Shown here: positions 31,186 to 38,736 of the stretch, in pieces | How positions within the stretch are numbered: the first letter of the stretch is position 1 | Layout: each line of letters begins with the position of its first letter | NCBI RefSeq assembly: GCF_900156695.1 | Contig: NZ_FTOM01000006.1 | Location: 119,191-183,190 of the forward strand | Direction of reading: 5' to 3' | Length of the DNA stretch: 64,000 bases | From: Phaeovulum vinaykumarii | Lineage (GTDB): Bacteria > Pseudomonadota > Alphaproteobacteria > Rhodobacterales > Rhodobacteraceae | Program-made: the position numbers and the translations under genes | The notes under the pieces: model-generated | Database searches by the model: none | Seen by the model: only the letters and a program-made list of their open reading frames with translations | Told to the model about the DNA's origin: nothing

Positions 31186-32823
31186 TCAGGCCAACAGGAT
31201 CTGATCTGCAAGCGCCGCGATCGGATCGAAGACCGATGTGCTGCCCTGCACCATGATCTCGACCCCGTCCAGGCTCAGCTCGACCGCGCCGCCGCTGCCC
31301 AGGCTCAGGTGATCGGTGATCTGGTCGCCATCCGCCAGCGAAAGCCCGACCAGCATGATCGTGTCGAGCGCCCATTCGAAGCCCAGGATGAGATCGGTGG
31401 TGCCATCGGCGGCTTCAGGCGTGAAGACGAAGACGTCACTGCCGTCGCCGCCGTTCAGCAGATCCGCCCCGGCGCCGCCTTCCAGCGTGTCGCTGCCGGT
31501 GCCGCCCGACAGCGTGTCCTGGCCTGCGCCGCCCGACAGGCTGTCGTTGCCCGCGCCCCCGGCCACGAGATCCGCGCCATCCTCGCCCGAAAGCGTGTCA
31601 TTGCCGCCTTCGCCCCAAAGCTGGTCGTCGCCGTCCCCGCCTTCGAGAAGATCCTCGGCCGCGCCGCCATAGAGCGTGTCGTCGCCGCTCTCGCCGACCA
31701 GCGTGTCGCGCCCGTCGCCGCCTTCCAGCGAATCCGCGCCGCTGCCGCCGCGCAGCATGTCGGCGCCGGTCTCGCCGAACAGGCTGTCATCGCCGGAATT
31801 GCCGTTCAGCACATCGTCGCCCGTTCCCCCCTGCAAGAGGTCGTGGCCCGTGCCGCCCGAAAGGTCGTCGTTGCCGTCCGATCCGGCCAGGATGTCGTTG
31901 CCGGTGCCACCCGACAGGCTGTCGTTGCCGGTGCCGCCGACAAGGCTGTCGTCGCCGCTGCCGCCCCACAGCGTGTCATTGCCCAGGCCCCCGGACAGAA
32001 GGTCCGCGCCAGCATCGCCCCAGATAAGGTCGCTGCCGCTTTCCCCCCACAGCTGGTCATCGCCGCTGTTGCCGTGCAGCGTGTCATCACCGCTGCCGCC
32101 CCAGAGCGTGTCATCACCGGTCCCGCCCAGAAGATCGTCGTAGCCGTCGCCGCCTTCCAGCGAATCCGCGCCGCTGCCCCCCGACAGCGTGTCATCGGAT
32201 TTCCCGCCCGACAGCGTATCGTCGCCGCTGCCGCCCGACAGGCTGTCGCGGCCGCTGCCGCCCGACAGGCTGTCGCGGCCGCTGCCGCCGGTCAGCAGAT
32301 CGCCGCCCGCATCCCCCGCAAGCGTGTCGTCGCCGGTGTCCCCCGACAGCGTGTCATCGCCGCTGTCGCCGGACAGGTCGTCATCAGCGGTTCCGCCCGA
32401 CAGGGTGTCGTCGCCGCTGCCGCCCGCCAGCAGATCCGCGCCGTCGCCGCCCTCGAGCAGGTCTTCACCCGCGCCGCCCGACAGCGTGTCGTGTCCGCTG
32501 TCACCGCGCAGCGTATCCTCCCCGGCGCCCCCCGACAGGCTGTCGTCGCCGCGCGCACCGGTGATCAGGTCGTCGCCGCTGCCGCCGGTCAGATCATCGT
32601 CTTCATCGCTGCCGGCAAGGGTCGTGGCCGCGTCGCGCGGGCCGCGCGCGGGCAAGCCGGTGTCGCCGTCCCGCGGGCCGTGGCCGCGCGCGCCGGGCTG
32701 CGGGATGCCCGCGTCATTGCGCAGATCATTCGGCGCCGCAGCGGGCAGGGTGTCACGGCGCGCCGCGGCACCGTCGATGTCGGACATGCGGGACCGGATG
32801 GGGCTGACCAGGTTCAGGCTCAT
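31186..32823 (-). CDS. RTX (hemolysin-type calcium-binding repeat) protein
   Basis: 545 residues, of which about 72-455 are near-continuous nonapeptide repeats of the GGxGxDxLx type (for example SGGSGDDTLSGGTADDDLSG). These fold into Ca2+-binding parallel beta rolls outside the cell. The N-terminal 70 residues are disordered, and the C-terminal 90 residues (DVFVFTPEAADGTTDLILGFEW and onwards) match the uncleaved RTX secretion signal region used by type I exporters. No catalytic domain is visible, and no TolC, HlyB or HlyD genes are in the window. It follows the AlgD-like gene by 38 bp on the same strand, so it may be a matrix protein that binds the polymer through Ca2+. The DNA shows an imperfect 27-bp periodicity. 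Confidence 0.88.
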   Translation of the reverse strand: MSLNLVSPIRSRMSDIDGAAARRDTLPAAAPNDLRNDAGIPQPGARGHGPRDGDTGLPARGPRDAATTLAGSDEDDDLTGGSGDDLITGARGDDSLSGGAGEDTLRGDSGHDTLSGGAGEDLLEGGDGADLLAGGSGDDTLSGGTADDDLSGDSGDDTLSGDTGDDTLAGDAGGDLLTGGSGRDSLSGGSGRDSLSGGSGDDTLSGGKSDDTLSGGSGADSLEGGDGYDDLLGGTGDDTLWGGSGDDTLHGNSGDDQLWGESGSDLIWGDAGADLLSGGLGNDTLWGGSGDDSLVGGTGNDSLSGGTGNDILAGSDGNDDLSGGTGHDLLQGGTGDDVLNGNSGDDSLFGETGADMLRGGSGADSLEGGDGRDTLVGESGDDTLYGGAAEDLLEGGDGDDQLWGEGGNDTLSGEDGADLVAGGAGNDSLSGGAGQDTLSGGTGSDTLEGGAGADLLNGGDGSDVFVFTPEAADGTTDLILGFEWALDTIMLVGLSLADGDQITDHLSLGSGGAVELSLDGVEIMVQGSTSVFDPIAALADQILLA

Positions 32824-32861
32824 TCTGGGGTTCCTGTCGTTTTCCAGCGCAGGGGCGCGGC

Positions 32862-34274
32862 TTACCAGCCGATGCCCGAGACGCTCTGCGGTTGCTGACT
32901 GCGGTCGCGGAACAGGCGGGCGACGTCGATCACCGGCGTTCCGGTTTCCGACACCGCCTGGCGATAGGCGTCGCAGGAATGGGTGACGATCACCGCCTCG
33001 GCGCCGGCGATGGCGGCCTCGGGGGTGGCGCGCAACATTCCCGCCAGCCGCGGCGCCAGATCGCGCAGCCCCGGCGCGGCGTGGCGCACATAGTCAAGCT
33101 GCGCCTCGATACGGGTTTCGGCGGTGACGGCGCGGTCATGCGCGGTCACGTCGACCCCGTCGGCATGAAGGGCGGCGATCACCTCCAGAATGGGGGATTC
33201 GCGCAGATCGTCGGTGCCGGGCTTGAAGGCCAGCCCCAGCACCGCCACCCGCCGCGCCCCGGTCCGGCGCACCATCTCCAGCGCCTCGGCGATCTGGGCG
33301 CGGTTCGAACGCTCGAGATTGCGGATCATCGGCAGATCCACCCCCAGCGCGCCGGCCAGATGGGTGACGGCGCGCACCTCCTTGGGCAGGCACGAGCCGC
33401 CATAGGCAAAGCCGGGCTTGAGGTAATAGGGCGACAGGTTCAGCTTGGTGTCGCGCACGAAGATGTCCATGACCGCGTGGCTGTCCACCTCGAGCGGCTT
33501 GCACAGCCGCCCGATCTCGTTGGCGAAGGTGACCTTGGCCGCATGCCAGACATTGTCGACATATTTGACCATCTCGGCGGTCTCGATCGAGGTCAGGACC
33601 GGCGCCGGATCGACGGGCTCGTAGATGCGCGACACGATCGCCGCGGCGCGGTCGTCGCTGGCGCCGATCACGGTCTTGGGCGGGGCGTTGAAATCGGCAA
33701 CGGCCACGCCTTCGCGCAGGAATTCGGGGTTGAAGCACACGCCGAAATCCACGCCCGCGACCCGGCCCGAGGCGCGCTCGATCTCGGGGACCATGACGCC
33801 CATCGTGGACCCCGGCGGGATCGAGCAGCGCATGACCACCACGTGATAGGCGTTCTTGACGCGCAGCCCCTGGCCGATGGCCTGTGCCGCGGCACGGATA
33901 TAGCGCAGGTCGCACGACCCGTCCTCGGCCGTGGGCGTGCCGACCGACACGAAGGTGACGTCGGTGTCCTGCACCGCGCGCACCAGATCGTCGGTGGCCT
34001 CGATCAGCCCGGCCTCGCAGCCTTCGGACAGAAGCCGGTCCAGATCGTGTTCGTGCAGGGGCGCGCGGCCGGCGCGGATCGCATCCACCTTGACCGGGTC
34101 CAGATCCACCCCCACGACCCGATGGCCCAGCGCCGACAGACAGGCGGTCGAGACCGCGCCGACATAGCCCAGACCGACGACCGAGATCGCCGGGCGGGTG
34201 TCGATCACTTCGAAGGGACGGAAGGCTTGCGGGCTTGCCTGGTGCAGCATCGGACTCTGGGCCTCGGTTTGCAT
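32862..34274 (-). CDS. algD: AlgD-like GDP-mannose 6-dehydrogenase
   Basis: Four-electron NAD oxidation of a nucleotide sugar to its uronic acid. About 470 residues: Rossmann motif VVGLGYVG near 33, VGTPTAEDGS, and catalytic Cys295 in GGSCLPKEVRA. The C-terminal NAD/UDP domain contains FKPGTDDLRESPILEV. FGVCFNPEFLREGVAVADF and the SCLPK-type motif resemble AlgD (GDP-mannose dehydrogenase) more than UDP-glucose dehydrogenase, fitting the Alg8/Alg44-like genes; UDP-sugar use cannot be excluded. Start set at the ATG at 34274; an ATG at 34250 (MLHQASP) has a better placed GAGG. A CtrA-like box overlaps the upstream start. Confidence 0.8.
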   Translation of the reverse strand: MQTEAQSPMLHQASPQAFRPFEVIDTRPAISVVGLGYVGAVSTACLSALGHRVVGVDLDPVKVDAIRAGRAPLHEHDLDRLLSEGCEAGLIEATDDLVRAVQDTDVTFVSVGTPTAEDGSCDLRYIRAAAQAIGQGLRVKNAYHVVVMRCSIPPGSTMGVMVPEIERASGRVAGVDFGVCFNPEFLREGVAVADFNAPPKTVIGASDDRAAAIVSRIYEPVDPAPVLTSIETAEMVKYVDNVWHAAKVTFANEIGRLCKPLEVDSHAVMDIFVRDTKLNLSPYYLKPGFAYGGSCLPKEVRAVTHLAGALGVDLPMIRNLERSNRAQIAEALEMVRRTGARRVAVLGLAFKPGTDDLRESPILEVIAALHADGVDVTAHDRAVTAETRIEAQLDYVRHAAPGLRDLAPRLAGMLRATPEAAIAGAEAVIVTHSCDAYRQAVSETGTPVIDVARLFRDRSQQPQSVSGIGW

Positions 34275-34294
34275 TAAGGTTTTGTTAACCTTAA
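34274..34294. promoter_or_regulatory. CtrA-like box and inverted repeat upstream of the AlgD-like gene
   Basis: TTAA-GGTTTTG-TTAAC at 34274-34289 matches the full CtrA consensus TTAA-N7-TTAAC. It is also part of a perfect 8-bp inverted repeat TTAAGGTT / AACCTTAA (34274-34281 and 34287-34294). It lies in the 169-bp divergent region between the AlgD-like gene and the phosphatase gene. CtrA governs motility and surface genes in Rhodobacterales; direct control here is inferred from the motif. Confidence 0.5.
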
Positions 34295-34443
34295 GAAGCT
34301 GGTGAAAAGCGGCAGAACTTGGCCAGGCTCCGGGCGGTTTCGGGATCATTTTCGACCGCGCATGGGTCACGGCTTGCGTCCGGCGGCCGTCCGCGGTTCG
34401 CTGGGGCCGTCTGCCCTTGCATCTGTCACGGAGGCTCCGGCCC

Positions 34444-35199
34444 ATGCGACTGAACTTCCTGCGGCGCACCCGCACCGCCCACCCGGTGCCCGCGCCCACC
34501 GCGTTTTCGGGCGATCCGGCGCGCTGTGCAGAGCCGGTGGTGGCCATCGGCGATGTGCACGGCGAGGCCGATCTTCTGGCGCAGCTTCTCGAACGGATCG
34601 ACGCGCAGCATCCGGGGCACCGGATCGTGGGCCTGGGCGATTACATCGACCGGGGCGAGAACAGCGCGCGGGTGCTGGAGCTGCTGGAGCAGGCCGATGC
34701 GCTGTGCCTGCGCGGCAATCACGAAGAGATGCTGCTGGATTTCCTGGACGATCCGGCGGGCCGGGGCCCGTCATGGCTTGGCAACGGCGGGCTTCAGACG
34801 CTTTTCAGCCTGCGCGTGGCCGGGCCCACCGCCAGCACCGACCCGGAGGCTTTGCACAAGGTGGCACGGGATCTGGCCGCCGCGCTGGGTGCAGACCGTC
34901 TGGCCTGGCTGCGCGGCCTGCCGCGGTCGTGGCAAAGCGGCAATGTCGGCTTTGTCCATGCCGGGGCCGATCCCGCGCTTGCCTTCGACAAACAGCCCGA
35001 CCGTGCGCTGACCTGGGGGCATCCGCACTTTGCCAGAGCGCCGCGGGCCGACGGGCTGTGGATCGTGCATGGCCACCGTGTCGTGCCCGAGGCGACGATG
35101 GCAGACGGGGTGATTTCGGTCGATACCGGTGCCTATGCCACCGGCCGATTGTCGGCCGTGGTCCTGAATGACGCGGGGGTGTCGTTCCTGTCAACCTGA
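34444..35199 (+). CDS. PPP-family metallophosphoesterase (Ser/Thr phosphatase type)
   Basis: 251-residue soluble phosphoesterase with the PPP metal-binding signature in order: GDVHG (about residue 37), GDYIDRG (about 66) and GNHEE (about 92), then H in FVHAG and IVHGHR. This is the pattern of bacterial PrpA/PrpE-like protein phosphatases and diadenosine tetraphosphatases. Substrate unknown. ATG at 34444 gives a basic N-terminus (MRLNFLRRTR); a TTG further upstream is also possible. Divergent from the AlgD-like gene and next to a sugar transferase, so a role in controlling surface polysaccharide output is plausible, not shown. Confidence 0.85.
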   Translation: MRLNFLRRTRTAHPVPAPTAFSGDPARCAEPVVAIGDVHGEADLLAQLLERIDAQHPGHRIVGLGDYIDRGENSARVLELLEQADALCLRGNHEEMLLDFLDDPAGRGPSWLGNGGLQTLFSLRVAGPTASTDPEALHKVARDLAAALGADRLAWLRGLPRSWQSGNVGFVHAGADPALAFDKQPDRALTWGHPHFARAPRADGLWIVHGHRVVPEATMADGVISVDTGAYATGRLSAVVLNDAGVSFLST

Positions 35200-35208
35200 A
35201 CCGGCATG

Positions 35209-35236
35209 AAAAACGCCACCCGCGGGCGGATGGCGT
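35209..35236 (-). terminator. Rho-independent terminator after the sugar transferase
   Basis: ACGCCACCCGC (35213-35223) pairs with GCGGATGGCGT (35226-35236) with one mismatch. On the minus strand the stem is followed by TTTTT (AAAAA at 35209-35213). Ends the minus-strand sugar transferase transcript between convergent genes. Confidence 0.65.
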
Positions 35237-35260
35237 CAGGACGTGCCGGCTGGTCGGGGC

Positions 35261-35962
35261 TTAGTGCCCGGTGCCGCGCATCACCACCCCGGCGGTGCCC
35301 AGCATCATGCCCAGATCGGTCGCCAGCGACACCTGACCCAGATACTCCTCGTCGAATTTCACCTGGTCGACGAAGGCCGTGGTGCCGCGGCCCGACAGCT
35401 GCCACGGCCCGGTGATCCCCGGACGCAGCTTGAAATAGGCCTGCCCACCGGCGGCGCGATAGAGCTGCTCCTGATCTTTCAGGAAGGGCCGCGGTCCGAC
35501 GAAGCTCATCGTGCCGTTGAACACGTTGAAAAGCTGGGGCAATTCATCAAGCGACGTCTTGCGCAGGAACTGCCCGATCCGCGTGATCCGCGGGTCGACG
35601 CGCAGCTTCTGGTAGGTATGCCACTCCTGCGCGACCTGCGGGTCGCGTTCGCACATCTCGCGCAGGCGCGCTTCGGCATTCACGGCCATGGTGCGCAACT
35701 TGATGCAGTTGAAGGTCCGTCCGCCCAGCCCGATGCGCGGCTGCACGAAGAAGCCGGGCCCGCCGTCCAGCCGGACAAGCGCCCACAGAAGAAAGATGAC
35801 CGGAAGAAGGATCGGGGCAATCAGAAGCGCGATCAGCAGATCGAGCATCCGTTTGCCGAAAGAGAGATAAAGGGAAGGTCGGTCTTCCTGGCGGGTTGCC
35901 GCGCCAGGAAGCGGAATGGCCGCGCTGAATGAAGACGCGCCGAACTTGAAAGAGTCGTTCAC
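35261..35962 (-). CDS. ExoY-type sugar transferase (polyprenyl phosphate glycosylphosphotransferase)
   Basis: Bacterial sugar transferase that moves a sugar 1-phosphate onto undecaprenyl phosphate, the first step in building a repeat-unit exopolysaccharide. One hydrophobic helix near residues 40-65 (RMLDLLIALLIAPILLPVIFLLW), then the catalytic domain: KLRTM, DPRITRIGQFLRKTSLDELPQLFNV, the MSFVGPRP block and RPGITGPWQLSGRG. Start taken as the GTG at 35962, preceded by GGGGG; a GTG at 35992 would add 10 residues. No polymerase or flippase (Wzx/Wzy) lies nearby. A CtrA-like box lies 154 bp upstream. Confidence 0.87.
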   Translation of the reverse strand: MNDSFKFGASSFSAAIPLPGAATRQEDRPSLYLSFGKRMLDLLIALLIAPILLPVIFLLWALVRLDGGPGFFVQPRIGLGGRTFNCIKLRTMAVNAEARLREMCERDPQVAQEWHTYQKLRVDPRITRIGQFLRKTSLDELPQLFNVFNGTMSFVGPRPFLKDQEQLYRAAGGQAYFKLRPGITGPWQLSGRGTTAFVDQVKFDEEYLGQVSLATDLGMMLGTAGVVMRGTGH

Positions 35963-36115
35963 AGTTTTGGCCCCCGAACAAAACACAATCACCCAAGACG
36001 AGGTGGGCCCCGTCCACGTCCCAAGATTGGCAGCAGATGTGTGACAACCACAGAACGTTTCGGATTAAGTAAGATCACGTTAAGCAGATCGGCCGATTCC
36101 GGTCAATAAATGTGC

Positions 36116-36131
36116 TTAACAAAAGATTAAC
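36116..36131. promoter_or_regulatory. CtrA-like box upstream of the sugar transferase
   Basis: TTAA-CAAAAGA-TTAAC matches TTAA-N7-TTAAC exactly. It lies in a 339-bp, unusually AT-rich intergenic stretch (35963-36301) holding no gene that I can support. Further TTAA motifs at 36064, 36080 and 36149 make this a probable promoter and regulator-binding region for the minus-strand sugar transferase. Confidence 0.5.
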
Positions 36132-36301
36132 GATCAAATTACCGACGTTTAACAGCTTTTGGAGCAGCGTCTCTGACCAATCAGTATAGCCCAGGTGAAT
36201 ATGGGTGATTCAAAAGCAACTCAAGATTGCTTATCTTCGCCATGATGCCTAAAAATTAGGAGGATCCGGGTCCAGGGTGATTCTCTGCCGCGTGGGGGCT
36301 C

Positions 36302-36955
36302 TCAGGCCCGTGCCGCGATCAGCGCCCCGGCAAGATGGGTCGCCGCGACCACCCCGTCGATCACCCGAAGCCCGGTGCGGCCTTGCATGTCCTCGGCAAG
36401 GCGGGTCATCCCCGCGCATCCCAGAATGGCGGTGCTCACGCCGTCTTCGCGGCCCGCGGCCCGGATCGCCCCGGCCAGCCGGTCGCGCGTCTGCGGCGCG
36501 CCGTCCTCGACCTCCAGCACGGCAAGCCCGCTGGCATGGATCGCGGCGCAATGCTCGGCAAAGCCATAGCGGGCGACATTCTCCGCGATCACCGGCACCG
36601 AAACCGGCAGGGTCGTCACCACCGAAAAGCGCCCCCCCAACAGCGCGCCCATGTGAAAGGCGGCCTGGCCGATCCCGATCACCGGGCAATGGGCGGCGGC
36701 GCGCAAGGCCTCAAGGCCCGTGTCGTCAAAGCACGCGATCACGATCGCCGCCACCCCTTCGGCCCGCGCCCGCGGCAGCATCGCCAGCAGGCCCGGCACC
36801 GCGGCGGCGCCGTCCTCGGGGCCCTGGATCGCGGCCGGCGCGTCGTGGTTGGTCCAGCCCTCGATCCGGGTGCCGGGGCAGACCATGCGGGCGCGCTCCA
36901 CCACGCTTTGGGTCATGGCGGCCGTGGAATTGGGGTTCAGGAACAGGATCGTCAT
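36302..36955 (-). CDS. Asp/Glu/hydantoin racemase family protein
   Basis: 217-residue cofactor-independent racemase fold of the hydantoin/aspartate-glutamate racemase (HyuE/Dcg1) group. N-terminal FLNPNSTAAMTQSVVERAR is the family opening. The two catalytic Cys are present: Cys75 in VIACFDDTGLEAL and Cys180 in AILGCAGMTRL. Closes the ABC transporter operon: its ATG directly abuts the permease stop. The link suggests the transporter brings in a chiral amino acid derivative, hydantoin or allantoin-type compound that is then racemised; substrate unproven. Confidence 0.85.
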   Translation of the reverse strand: MTILFLNPNSTAAMTQSVVERARMVCPGTRIEGWTNHDAPAAIQGPEDGAAAVPGLLAMLPRARAEGVAAIVIACFDDTGLEALRAAAHCPVIGIGQAAFHMGALLGGRFSVVTTLPVSVPVIAENVARYGFAEHCAAIHASGLAVLEVEDGAPQTRDRLAGAIRAAGREDGVSTAILGCAGMTRLAEDMQGRTGLRVIDGVVAATHLAGALIAARA

Positions 36956-37792
36956 TCAGACACCCTTGCCCGCGTCCGACCCGGCCCTGGCCCGCATCCG
37001 GCCCATGATCGCCACCCCCGCCAGGAACACCCCGATGATGAGGAGCGAGAACAGCGTGGTCAGCGTGCCCAGCGCATAGATCACCGGGGTGGTGACATTG
37101 GTGGTCATCCCGAAGATCTCGAGAGGCAGCGTGTTGTGGCTTCCCGACGTCAGCAGCGTGCGCGCGAATTCGTCATAGCTGAGCGTGAAGCCGAACAGCG
37201 CCACCCCGATCAGCGACGGCGCGATGATCGGCAAAACCACGTGCCGGATCGTCTGCCAGGCGGTGGCGCCCTGATCGCGGGCGGCTTCCTCGAAGCTCTT
37301 GTCGAACCGGTTGAACACCGCGAACATGATCAAGAGGCCGAAGGGCAGGGTCCAGGTCAGCTGCGCGCCGAAGCCCGCGCCCGCCCAATGCACCGGCAGG
37401 CCCAGCTGGTCAAAGATCAGCCCCACGCCAAGCGACACCAGGATCGACGGGATCACCAGCGACGTGATCGCCAGATAGAACAGCACGGCCGACCCGGCAA
37501 AGCGCTTGCGGAACGCCAGCCCCGCCATGACCGAAACGACGACGGTCGTGACCATCACCATCAGCCCCAGCACCAGGCTGCGCCGGAACGCGCCCCAGAT
37601 GTCGCCCACGGCCTGTTCCTGAAACAGATCGCGGAACCAATGCAGCGACACGCCGCGCATCGGGAAGGTCAGCCCCCCCTCCGGCCCCTGAAAGCTCAGG
37701 ATGCCGATGGTCAGCGTCGGGCCATAGAGAAACAGCACGAACAGCACGAAGAAGGCGGCCAGAAGATAGAAGGACAGCGGACGCGGCTCCAT
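36956..37792 (-). CDS. ABC transporter permease (PotC-like)
   Basis: 278-residue permease of the polyamine/opine/Fe type. Six membrane helices with the cytoplasmic EAA loop EAARDQGATAWQTIRHVVLPIIAPSL near residues 175-200. ATG at 37792 chosen over an upstream TTG/GTG because it sits one base after the upstream permease stop. Second permease of an ATPase-SBP-permease-permease-racemase operon. Polyamine-like by family; substrate uncertain given the racemase. Confidence 0.88.
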   Translation of the reverse strand: MEPRPLSFYLLAAFFVLFVLFLYGPTLTIGILSFQGPEGGLTFPMRGVSLHWFRDLFQEQAVGDIWGAFRRSLVLGLMVMVTTVVVSVMAGLAFRKRFAGSAVLFYLAITSLVIPSILVSLGVGLIFDQLGLPVHWAGAGFGAQLTWTLPFGLLIMFAVFNRFDKSFEEAARDQGATAWQTIRHVVLPIIAPSLIGVALFGFTLSYDEFARTLLTSGSHNTLPLEIFGMTTNVTTPVIYALGTLTTLFSLLIIGVFLAGVAIMGRMRARAGSDAGKGV

Positions 37793-37793
37793 C

Positions 37794-38648
37794 TCACAGC
37801 TCCTTGCGAATGTTGACAAAGCGCAGAAGGATGCCGATCACGATCAGCACCGTCGCCAGCAGCACGATCGAGGTCGCCGCCGCCGAAGGGTATTGCAAAA
37901 GCGCGATGTCGTTCGAGATCAGTCGGCCGACATTGGCGCTCTGGCTGCCCGACATGAAGCGCACGGTGATGAAATCGCCCATGACCAGCGTCACCACGAA
38001 GATCGTGCCGATCATGATGCCGGGCTTGGTCAAGGGCAGGATCACGTTGACCAGGGTCTGCACCCCGCTTGCGCCGGCATCGCGCGCCGCCTCCAGAAGC
38101 GACCGGTCGATGCGCATCATCGTGTTGAAGATCGGCACTACCATGCACAGCGTGTAAAGGTGCACGAAGGCCAGGATCACCGAGAAATCCGAATAGAGCA
38201 GCCATTCCAGCGGCTGGTCGATCACCCCCCACGAGATCAGCGTCTGGTTGGCGATGCCGTTGCGCCCCAGAAACGGGATCCACGAGATCATGCGGATGAT
38301 GTTCGAGGTCCAGAACGGGATCGTGCACAGAAGGAACAGCGCGATCTGCATGTTCTGGCTGCGCACGTGAAAGGCCAGGAAATAGGCCACGGTAAAGCCG
38401 ATCGACAGCGTCAGCGCCCAGGTGATCGCGGCATATTTGAACGTCGCCAGAAACACCTTCCAGGTCACCGGCGACGCGAACAGGAATTCGTAATTCTCCA
38501 GCGTGAACGCGGGAATAATCGAGAATTCGGTGGCCTGCCAGAAGCTCACCACCCCGATCATGACGATGGGCGCCACCAGAAAGGCCAGCATCACCAGGGC
38601 CAGCGGCGCCGCCTGCACCCATCCCGGAAGAGATCCGTTTATCCGCAT
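37794..38648 (-). CDS. ABC transporter permease (PotB-like)
   Basis: 284-residue permease with six helices and the EAA loop EAARDAGASGVQTLVNVILPLTKPGI. ATG at 38648 (MRINGSLPGW) follows GCAGGAGCC. The N-terminus faces the cytoplasm with one helix (about 12-32), then a periplasmic loop of about 35 residues (SFWQATEFSIIPAFTLENYEF), the usual PotB/opine-permease layout. A 9-bp GC hairpin lies between this gene and the binding protein gene upstream. Confidence 0.88.
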   Translation of the reverse strand: MRINGSLPGWVQAAPLALVMLAFLVAPIVMIGVVSFWQATEFSIIPAFTLENYEFLFASPVTWKVFLATFKYAAITWALTLSIGFTVAYFLAFHVRSQNMQIALFLLCTIPFWTSNIIRMISWIPFLGRNGIANQTLISWGVIDQPLEWLLYSDFSVILAFVHLYTLCMVVPIFNTMMRIDRSLLEAARDAGASGVQTLVNVILPLTKPGIMIGTIFVVTLVMGDFITVRFMSGSQSANVGRLISNDIALLQYPSAAATSIVLLATVLIVIGILLRFVNIRKEL

Positions 38649-38688
38649 GGCTCCTGCCTTCGATCTGGTCAAAATATCCTCGGGGGGA

Positions 38689-38711
38689 CCGGGGGGCAGA
38701 CAGCCCCCCGG
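38689..38711 (-). terminator. Intra-operon stem-loop between the binding protein and permease genes
   Basis: CCGGGGGGC (38689-38697) and GCCCCCCGG (38703-38711) are perfectly complementary around a 5-nt loop, just after the binding protein gene. Position and form parallel the dctP-dctQ hairpin at 27330, consistent with partial termination or mRNA protection so that binding protein exceeds permease. Confidence 0.6.
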
Positions 38712-38736
38712 CCGCAACGTCAGCGCAAGGCCGGGC

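Noticed and set aside
29433..31211. 592-codon minus-strand frame antisense to the Alg8-like gene.
   Set aside because: Composition is typical of an antisense shadow and the plus-strand frame holds clear GT2 motifs.
31478..32600. Regularly spaced DNA repeats suggesting a CRISPR array or satellite.
   Set aside because: The periodicity is the coding pattern of GGxGxDxLx repeats in one open frame; there are no unique spacers between identical repeats.
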